Of a stretch of 47,876 nucleotides of DNA, positions 33,478-40,700 are shown in pieces (position 1 is the first letter of the stretch; each line of letters begins with the position of its first letter). The position numbers and the translations under genes are program-made. Under the pieces are notes generated by a model. It had not been told where the DNA came from, did not search any database, and saw only the letters and a program-made list of their open reading frames with translations. The stretch comes from Chthoniobacterales bacterium (lineage in GTDB: Bacteria; Verrucomicrobiota; Verrucomicrobiia; Chthoniobacterales; UBA10450), in the NCBI GenBank assembly GCA_003244145.1, contig QHBM01000119.1:1-47876 (forward strand). The letters are read 5' to 3'.

Positions 33478-34505
33478 TGGCCCTTTCCTTGAAGCCACCG
33501 CTGCCGCCCATGGAGGCGCGCTCGGTCGATGAGATCCCCGTCGGCGACGGCTGGCACTACGAGCCGAAGTGGGACGGATTTCGCTGCATCGCTTTTCGCG
33601 ATGGCGATAAAATTTTTCTGCAATCGAAAGCCGGACAACCGCTCGCGCGTTATTTTCCCGATGTCGTCGCGCAGATTCAAAAACTCAAAGCCAGGCGTTT
33701 TGTCCTGGATGGCGAGCTCGTCATTCCGATCGGAGGCGCGCTCTCTTTCGACGAGCTCCAGCTCCGCTTGCATCCAGCCGCAGCCCGAGTGCAAAAATTG
33801 GCGGCGGCACATCCCGCCCTGCTGGTAGTATTCGATCTGCTCGCCGATTCCGCTGGCAAATCCTTGCTCGCGCTTCCGCTGCGCGAGCGTCGCAAGAAGC
33901 TGGAAGCTTTCGCCCGAGAAAATTTGAAGACGAAAAGAGGGATCCGTTTGTCGCCCGCGACAACGAAACTCATCACCGCCAAAAAATGGTTCGACAAGGT
34001 CGGCGGCAATCTCGATGGCGTGATTGCGAAACAGATCAATGCGCCCTACGCGTCGGGCGAGCGCACCGCCATGGTGAAGGTGAAGCAGATTCGCAGCGCC
34101 GATTGCGTGGTGGGCGGCTTCCGCTACGCGACCGGCTCGCGCCTCCTCGGTTCGTTGCTGCTCGGGTTATATGACGACGCCGGCCTGCTCCATCATGTTG
34201 GTTTCACCTCGGCGTTCAAAACGAGCGAACGCGGCGAGCTGACCAGGAAATTCGAAGCGCTGAAGAAGAAACCGGGATTTACCGGGAATGCTCCCGGAGG
34301 ACCGAGCCGTTGGAGCACGGAACGAACTGGAGAATGGGAACCGGTCGATCCGAAGACGGTGGTCGAGGTGACCTACAATCATTTCACCGGCGATCGTTTT
34401 CGCCACGGCACGAAGATTCTCCGCTGGCGTCGCGACAAAGCGCCCAGGCAATGCACCATGGACCAGGTGGCACATCGCGAAGGCAAATCGCTCGCGCTGC
34501 TGTAG
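33477..34505 (+). CDS. ATP-dependent DNA ligase, LigC-type
   Basis: A stand-alone 342-aa ATP-dependent ligase. Nucleotidyltransferase motifs: motif I EPKWDGFR with adenylated Lys31, motif III VVFDLLAD, motif IV GGNLDGVIAKQI, motif V MVKVKQI, then an OB-fold domain with FRYATGSRLLGSLLLGLYDD and the terminal FRHGTKILRWRRDKAP. The size and order match bacterial LigC-type proteins, which act in NHEJ-linked or excision repair; no Ku or LigD polymerase gene is in the window. Its ATG overlaps the stop of the frameshifted conserved gene, so the two should be translationally coupled when that gene is intact. Confidence 0.92.
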   Translation: MALSLKPPLPPMEARSVDEIPVGDGWHYEPKWDGFRCIAFRDGDKIFLQSKAGQPLARYFPDVVAQIQKLKARRFVLDGELVIPIGGALSFDELQLRLHPAAARVQKLAAAHPALLVVFDLLADSAGKSLLALPLRERRKKLEAFARENLKTKRGIRLSPATTKLITAKKWFDKVGGNLDGVIAKQINAPYASGERTAMVKVKQIRSADCVVGGFRYATGSRLLGSLLLGLYDDAGLLHHVGFTSAFKTSERGELTRKFEALKKKPGFTGNAPGGPSRWSTERTGEWEPVDPKTVVEVTYNHFTGDRFRHGTKILRWRRDKAPRQCTMDQVAHREGKSLALL

Positions 34506-34520
34506 ACCGTCGATCCCCAT

Positions 34521-35360
34521 CTACTGTTCCGGATTCAGTTCGAAGATAATTTGGACTTCGTAATAGCCGCCTTTGGTCAGGCCATTCGGCAGCGGGTCGA
34601 CGTGGGTCACACGCTTCTCGACCGCCGCGACCGATTCATCGACGGCAACGTTCCCGGATGGTTTCACGATCGCAAATTTCGAAACGCGGCCATCTTTCTC
34701 GATTCGGATTTTTACCACGGCCGACATTTTCGCGCCCATGGCCACGACGCTCTTGGGCTGATCCCATTCCTTGTGGAATCGGTCGTGCAACATCGCTCCA
34801 TACCAGGCGAATTCCGCGTTGCGAGTAGCACCATCGCCAGCCGTTGAATTCGTTAGGCCGCCGTCGACTGCGGTGTCGGACGGCTTCTTGCTCACGGAAA
34901 CTTTCGGCGCTTCCTTCTTATCTTCGTGCCGCTTTTCGCTTTTCTTCTCAGGAGGAGTCGCCTGTTTTTTTGGTGAGGGCTTCGGTGTGGCCTTTGGCGT
35001 GGCCGTCTTCTTCGGTGTCGGTTTCGGTGAACTCTTGGGAAGCGCGGTTGGGGTCACGGTTGGTTTCGAAGTCGGCGTCGGAGACGGAAGCTGGATCTCG
35101 CTTTTCGAAGGCGTGGAGACCGGCGGTTCATCGGGCTCGGCTCGCTCCGGAGGCGGCGTGGTAACTTGCGGCGGCGGTGTCGCGTCCGGCTCACTCGCGG
35201 AGGAGGTGACGGACTCCGCCGCGCCGGCGTTCATCCAGACGATGCTCTGCGTATTCGCGTTCTGCGATTCCCGGCTGCCACGCGCCAGCGCAATCACGAG
35301 CACGAGATGCGCAACCGTGATGATCGCCACGTTGCGCCAGAAACGAACGTCGCGGGGCAT
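34521..35360 (-). CDS. tonB: TonB family energy transducer
   Basis: A 279-aa protein with an N-terminal membrane anchor (about 10-28, NVAIITVAHLVLVIALA), a long Pro/Lys/Thr-rich spacer (about 55-160, repeated KPTPK-like units) spanning the periplasm, and a C-terminal TonB domain (AVVKIRIEKDGRVSKFAIV, then SVAAVEKRVTHVDPLPNGL). It transmits proton-motive force from ExbBD to outer-membrane receptors. It starts 3 bp after exbD in the order exbB-exbD-tonB. A TolA function cannot be fully excluded, but the C-terminal domain is TonB-like. Confidence 0.88.
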   Translation of the reverse strand: MPRDVRFWRNVAIITVAHLVLVIALARGSRESQNANTQSIVWMNAGAAESVTSSASEPDATPPPQVTTPPPERAEPDEPPVSTPSKSEIQLPSPTPTSKPTVTPTALPKSSPKPTPKKTATPKATPKPSPKKQATPPEKKSEKRHEDKKEAPKVSVSKKPSDTAVDGGLTNSTAGDGATRNAEFAWYGAMLHDRFHKEWDQPKSVVAMGAKMSAVVKIRIEKDGRVSKFAIVKPSGNVAVDESVAAVEKRVTHVDPLPNGLTKGGYYEVQIIFELNPEQ

Positions 35361-35363
35361 CGG

Positions 35364-35780
35364 TTATTTCGTTTCCGCTTTCGTCGCGATGCCGACCTTG
35401 CTGATTTGCGCGCGCTGGAGGGCATCCATCAACGCGATCAATTTCTGCACCGGCAACTCGCGATCCGGGCGAATCACGACCGCCAGCTCCGGATTCACGC
35501 GCTTCAATTCCTTCAACTGGGCCACGAGTTCTTCGACGGCGACCGCCTTGTTGTTGAACCTGATCGTTTCCTGTCGGTCGATCGAAATTGTCTGCACTTG
35601 CGCGGCATTAACCGGCGCGTTGGCCGCGCCGCTCGATGGGATAACGAGGTTCATACTGTTCTCGAGCAGTGGGGTCGTGATCATGAAAATGATCAGCAGC
35701 ACGAACGCGAGATCGAGCAGCGGCGTGATGTTGATCTCGGAGAGCGTCGAGAGCGAGTGGCGTTGAGAGTAGCGCCTCAT
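35364..35780 (-). CDS. exbD: Biopolymer transport protein ExbD/TolR
   Basis: A 138-aa ExbD/TolR protein with the single membrane helix NITPLLDLAFVLLIIFMITTP; the Asp in LLDLAF is the proton-carrying residue of the family. The periplasmic part has the usual ELVAQLKELKRVNPELAVVIRPD. The ATG at 35780 (MRRYSQRHS) is preferred; the open frame extends to 35837 only because it reads into a CACGGAT repeat. It is separated from exbB by that repeat and followed by tonB at 3 bp. Confidence 0.93.
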   Translation of the reverse strand: MRRYSQRHSLSTLSEINITPLLDLAFVLLIIFMITTPLLENSMNLVIPSSGAANAPVNAAQVQTISIDRQETIRFNNKAVAVEELVAQLKELKRVNPELAVVIRPDRELPVQKLIALMDALQRAQISKVGIATKAETK

Positions 35781-35796
35781 ACCGAAAGCAGACAAT

Positions 35797-35889
35797 GGCC
35801 ACGGATGAACACGGATGAAACACGGATGCCGGACCAAGGTGAGGATGCTGCACTCTTCATCCGTGTTAATCCGTGTTCATCTGTGGCTA
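35797..35889. repeat. CACGGAT inverted repeat between exbB and exbD (A3)
   Basis: GGCCACGGATGAACACGGAT on the left, CATCCGTGTTAATCCGTG then TTCATCTGTGGCTAA on the right, around a centre of about 30 bp that is not AT-rich. It is the third family A locus. It fills the exbB-exbD gap inside an operon and starts 17 bp upstream of the exbD ATG. Confidence 0.88.
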
Positions 35890-35892
35890 AGT

Positions 35893-36648
35893 TCACCGCC
35901 GAAATTCCGGATCACGCGCATTATGATCCACGTATTTGTGTTCGAACTCCGAGGCGAGTTCCGCCGCGAAGTTATCCATCTCCACGATCATGCCGCGAAT
36001 GCTGGTGACGAGAAAATTGTAGCCAAACATCGCCGGGATCGCGACGCAGAGCGCGGTTACCGTCGTGATTAGCGCGCCGGAAACCCCGGGCGCCATCGTC
36101 GCGAGATTAGGCGAGCCGGCCACCGCGACATCGGTGAACGTGTCCATCACGCCCCAGACCGTCCCGAGCAATCCGAGGAAAGGCGAGCCGCTCACCGCGG
36201 TCGCGAGCAGGATCATCTGCGACTCGAGGCCGAGCGCGGTCTCGCCCACGGCGCGTTCCATCGCGGCGTTGACCGCATGCATTTGCGCCGGCGTGATTTT
36301 TTCCGCGATGCCCAGTCGCGCGCGAAATGTTTCGTCTACTTCCGCCGAGCCGAGGAGCTGAAACGTCATCTCTTCGCAGCCCGCCCGATAAATATTGAAG
36401 AGAGGCGCGCCGGGAAATCGCGCATGGTTTTCAAACAAGCGCAGCGGCTGCCGGTCCTTCCGGAAAGCAGCGCGAAAACGCGCATTCTGTTTCCGCGCGA
36501 ATTGAACCACGCGCAGCTTCGTGATCATGATCGACCAACTGAAGACCGAGACGATGCAGAGCAGGGCGAGAACGATCTTGCCGGCAATGGTCGAGTGTTC
36601 GAACGCGAAAAGAAGACCGCCGGCCGCGAGAATCTTCGGAAGTAGCAT
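35893..36648 (-). CDS. exbB: Biopolymer transport protein ExbB/TolQ (MotA/TolQ/ExbB proton channel)
   Basis: A 251-aa proton-channel subunit: an N-terminal helix (about 22-44, IVLALLCIVSVFSWSIMITKL), a cytoplasmic loop, then the two conserved helices with GSPFLGLLGTVWGVMDTF and GVSGALITTVTALCVAIPAMFGYN. ATG 36648 is chosen over TTG 36657. With ExbD and TonB it forms the inner-membrane energising complex. A palindromic element lies between it and lgt upstream, and the A3 repeat lies between it and exbD downstream. The ExbB and TolQ subgroups are not separable by eye; the adjacent tonB favours ExbB. Confidence 0.93.
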   Translation of the reverse strand: MLLPKILAAGGLLFAFEHSTIAGKIVLALLCIVSVFSWSIMITKLRVVQFARKQNARFRAAFRKDRQPLRLFENHARFPGAPLFNIYRAGCEEMTFQLLGSAEVDETFRARLGIAEKITPAQMHAVNAAMERAVGETALGLESQMILLATAVSGSPFLGLLGTVWGVMDTFTDVAVAGSPNLATMAPGVSGALITTVTALCVAIPAMFGYNFLVTSIRGMIVEMDNFAAELASEFEHKYVDHNARDPEFRR

Positions 36649-36727
36649 GGGCGCCAACTGGCCAGATTAAATACGAGAGTTTGACCGAAAGGAAAAGCGA
36701 GGAAATCGCCAGCGCGGTTAGGCCCAC

Positions 36728-36797
36728 GCTGTAGCCGCCCCGCTCTGTCGGGGCGCGGGAGAACGGGGAAACGGCGACAGAGCGCCGTTGCTACAGC
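36728..36797. repeat. TGTAGC-tipped palindromic element after lgt (B4)
   Basis: A 70-bp unit with GCTGTAGC and GCTACAGC tips. It holds two nested hairpins, CGCCCCG-CTCTGT-CGGGGCG and CGGCGACAGAGCGCCG. On the minus strand its TGTAGC tip supplies the lgt TAG stop (36793-36791). It fills most of the lgt-exbB gap and has close kin at 43659-43741. Confidence 0.86.
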
Positions 36798-37735
36798 GGT
36801 TTTAGTCCGCGCGGGTACGTGGGATGGCGGCGCGCGATCACGATGAACGCGATCCCAATCGCGACGACGAAAAAGGAAAAGAACTGGCCGCGCGTGAAGG
36901 GTCCGATCAGGGATGCGTCCGGTTCGCGGAAATTTTCGACGATGATCCGAACGATTGAATAGCAGAGCAGGAAGAGACCGGTCAGAAAGCCGTTCGGTGT
37001 CCGGAAGCGCGTTCGGACGAACCAGAGAATGGCGAAGAGCAGCACGCCTTCCAGGGCTGCCTCATAAAGCTGCGAAGGATGACGCGGAGTGACGATCTCG
37101 CGCAAGATGCCGGCGATTTTCGGGTTGGTTCGAACCGACTCGATGATGGATTCGACGGAACGCAGTGAAGGATCGATCGCCTGACACGCCGTCAGTGCTC
37201 GATCGGCTTCCGCCGCATTCGCGGTATCCAGCATTTCCTTCGGAAATTGCACCGCCCAGGGGACGCTGGCGATCCGCCCGTAAAGTTCGCCATTGATGAA
37301 ATTCGCGCAGCGCCCAAGGAACAACCCGATCGGCGCGACCACGACGAGGTTATCGCCGAGATTTGTCCAGGTGAGTTTATGCCGATGCGCATAAATGAGG
37401 GTGTAAATGACGACGCCGAGGATGCCGCCGTGGCTCGACATTCCACCTTCCCAAACTCGCAGAATGGAAAGCGGATCGCGCACCATTTCAGGTTTGTACA
37501 AGAGGACGTAGCCGAGCCGGCCGCCGACCATCACGCCAAAGAGCGCCACCCACGTGACGAGATCGCCGAGCGCGGATTGGGGCACATCGAGATAGCCGCG
37601 CTTGGAAAGCAAGAGCAGCAGCAGGTATCCGCAGACGAACGCAAGAACGTAAGCCATCCCATACCAACGCGGACCGACGTTATCCCAAAGCCGGAAGATG
37701 AACGGATCTAGATTGTGCAGGTAGTAGGCGAGCAT
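36791..37735 (-). CDS. lgt: Prolipoprotein diacylglyceryl transferase
   Basis: Transfers diacylglycerol from phosphatidylglycerol to the lipobox Cys of prolipoproteins in the cytoplasmic membrane. Seven or so membrane helices are present, with GGRLGYVLLYKPE, EGGMSSHGGILG (His102) and the Lgt signature GRCANFINGELYGR (141-154, with Arg142, Asn145, Asn148, Glu150). An extra stretch of about 50 residues (164-212) between the signature and HPSQLYEA makes it 314 aa, longer than the E. coli protein. The stop TAG is inside the TGTAGC element downstream. uvrA lies 53 bp upstream on the same strand. Confidence 0.95.
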   Translation of the reverse strand: MLAYYLHNLDPFIFRLWDNVGPRWYGMAYVLAFVCGYLLLLLLSKRGYLDVPQSALGDLVTWVALFGVMVGGRLGYVLLYKPEMVRDPLSILRVWEGGMSSHGGILGVVIYTLIYAHRHKLTWTNLGDNLVVVAPIGLFLGRCANFINGELYGRIASVPWAVQFPKEMLDTANAAEADRALTACQAIDPSLRSVESIIESVRTNPKIAGILREIVTPRHPSQLYEAALEGVLLFAILWFVRTRFRTPNGFLTGLFLLCYSIVRIIVENFREPDASLIGPFTRGQFFSFFVVAIGIAFIVIARRHPTYPRGLKPL

Positions 37736-37788
37736 GGGGCGCAGCGATAATCAGCGATGATAAGGAAAGCGGCAACAGCAGGAATTCA

Positions 37789-40700
37789 TCAGGCAGCTGA
37801 TCGTCGCTCCTTCACCTTCAACACCTCGCGCAAGAATGGCGACGTCCGGCTGATCCGGCTCTTTGCCACTTCTTCCGGCGTGCCGGTCGCAACGATTTCG
37901 CCGCCCTCGGCGCCGGCTTCCGGTCCAATATCCACCAGGTAATCCGCTTCGGCGATGATGCTGAGATTGTGCTCGATCACAATCACGGTGTTGCCTTCAT
38001 CCACCAGCCGGTGCAGTACCTTCAAGAGCAACTCCACGTCCGCCATGTGCAAACCAATCGTCGGTTCTTCCAGCAAATAGAGCGTCGATTTCGGCTTGCG
38101 CATTTTCCGAATCCGCTCGTTTTGCGCGCGACCGATTCCGCGGGTCAGTTCCGTCACGAGCTTCAATCGCTGCGCTTCTCCGCCGCTCAAGGTCGGACTC
38201 GGCTGGCCCAACTTCAGATATCCCAGGCCGGTATCGACCAGGAGCGAAAGCGGGCGCGCGATCTTTTGGTTCGTGGCAAAAAACGTCGCGGCCTGTTCGA
38301 TCGTCATCTCCATGACGTCGCCGATGCTCTTGTCGTTGTAGAGGACCTCGAGCGTCTGCGGATTGTAACGGCGCCCGCCGCAATCCTCGCACGGCACATA
38401 ACTGCTCGGCAGAAAACTCATCTCCAGCTTGATCGCGCCCTGGCCACTGCACGCTTCGCAACGGCCGCCTTCCGTGTTGAACGAGAAACGGCTGGGCGAA
38501 TAACCGCGCACGCGCGAGACCGGCAGTTGCCCGTAGAGCTTCCGGATTTCGTCGAAGACTTTGATGTAAGTCGCCGGCGTGGAGCGCGAGGTCTTCCCGA
38601 TCGGCGACTGGTCCACTTCGTACACCGTCTCAAATGAATCAGCGCCGCTGATCGAGGAGAACAATTCGCGCTGTTTTGCCGGATGTTTTTTTAAACGTTC
38701 CTTCACCGCCGGCAGTAAAACGGAACGCATCAGGGTCGATTTGCCCGAGCCGGATATCCCGGTAATGACCGAGAGCCGGCCCACCGGAAAACGCGCATCG
38801 ACATTTTTGAGATTGTGGGCGTGCGCGCCGCGAATTTCGATCCACTGCTCGACCTCGCCTAACGAACGCCGCGTCTTTCGCGTGGGATGGCACAAGGGAT
38901 TCTTCAGGCAACGGCTCGTCTCCGAGCTCTTGTGCGCTTCGATATCGCGCAGCGTCCCTTGCACCACCACCTCGCCTCCGTGCATTCCCGCGCCCGGACC
39001 GAGATCGATGATGTGATCGGCGCGGCGCATCGTCTCCTCGTCGTGCTCGACGATCACGAGCGAGTTTCCCTTCTCGCGCAAAGCCGTCAGCGTTTCGAGC
39101 AGCCGGAGATTGTCGCGCGGATGCAGGCCGATCGTCGGTTCATCGAGAACGTAAAGAACACCGCGCAGATTCGAACCGAGTTGCGCGGCGAGACGAATGC
39201 GCTGGGATTCGCCGCCGCTCAGCGTTTTCGCCGAACGTCCCAGCGCGAGATAACCGAGCCCGACGTTCTCCATGAAACGAAGGCGTTGCGAAATTTCCGG
39301 CACAAGATCGTCGGCCACCACCTTTTGGTTCCCGCGAAACCGAAGTTTGCCGATCAACTGCTCCGCTTCTCCGGCGGAGAGCGCCGTGAAACTGTCGATA
39401 GTCTGATTTTGCAGCCGCACGTGCCGCGCGATTGGATTCAAACGCGATCCATGGCAGGCCGGACACGGCACCGCTTCCCCTTCATCTATCCATTCCGATT
39501 CCCGCTCCGCCGCCAGCTCGTTTTCCAGGACGGAATCGCCGGTGTCCTCCGTGCCGGTCTGCTTGGCGGCATTCCAAATCTCACCGAAGCCGCCGCACTC
39601 TCCGCACGCGCCGTGCGGCGAATTGAATGAAAACAAACGCGGATCGAGCTCCTCGAACGCGCGGCCGCAACCCGGACAACTCATCTCGGTGCTCATGACC
39701 GTGACCCGATGTTTCGCGTCGAGCAGGTGCGCCGTGCCGCGTCCGATGTCGAGCGCGCGCTGGACGAGGTTGCGCGCTTTCAGGATTCGCTTCGCGTCGA
39801 TCGCGCCGACCACAACATCGATAGTGTGCTCCTTGAAGCGCTCCAGTTTTCGGAACTGCGCGATCGGCAACAGATATCCATCGACGAAAAGTGTGTCGAA
39901 TCCCTGCCGCTCGGCCCAGCGCGCGACATCGGTGTGAAATCCTTTGCGCGCTTTGACGAGTGGCGCGAGCACCTTGAGCGGGCCGCGCTTCACCGCGGTC
40001 TCGAGTTGGCGGACGATCGCGGCCAAACTTTGTTTTTCGACCGGCAGATCGCAATCGGGACAGAACTGCGTCCCAGTTTTCGCGAACAGAAGGCGCAGAA
40101 AATGGTAAACCTCGGTCACGGTCGCGACCGTTGATTTCCCGCCGCCACGGGTGACGCGCTGTTCGATCGCAACGCTTGGCGGCACGCCTTCGACGAGATC
40201 GACGTCCGGTTTCTCGAGTTGCTCGACGAATTGCCGCGCGTAGGGCGACATGCTGTCGAGAAAACGGCGCTGCCCTTCCGCGAAAAGAATATCGAACGCG
40301 ACGGTCGATTTTCCGGAGCCACTGAGGCCGGTGATGATGACCATCTGGTCGCGCGGAATATCGAGCGAAATGTTTTTCAAATTGTGCTCTCGCGCGCCGT
40401 GAATGCGAATGGCGTTGTTTCGGTTTCTGGGGAGCGCAGGCAGCCTGCCGGGCGGCTCTTCGGCGGCGCGCAATGCGAGATCGGAATCGTCCAGCTCATA
40501 ACCGCGCGCGCGAACGGCCCCGAAAGCCTTCGGGGCGCTCCCCTTCAACAAGCCGCGCAGGAATTGTCCGGTGTGTGACGCGTCAATTTTCGCAACGGCT
40601 TCCGGCGTGCCCGCCACGACCAGTTCTCCGCCTTCGTCGCCCGCTTCCGGTCCGAGGTCGATCACCCAATCGGCGCACTTCACGACTTCGAGATTGTGCT

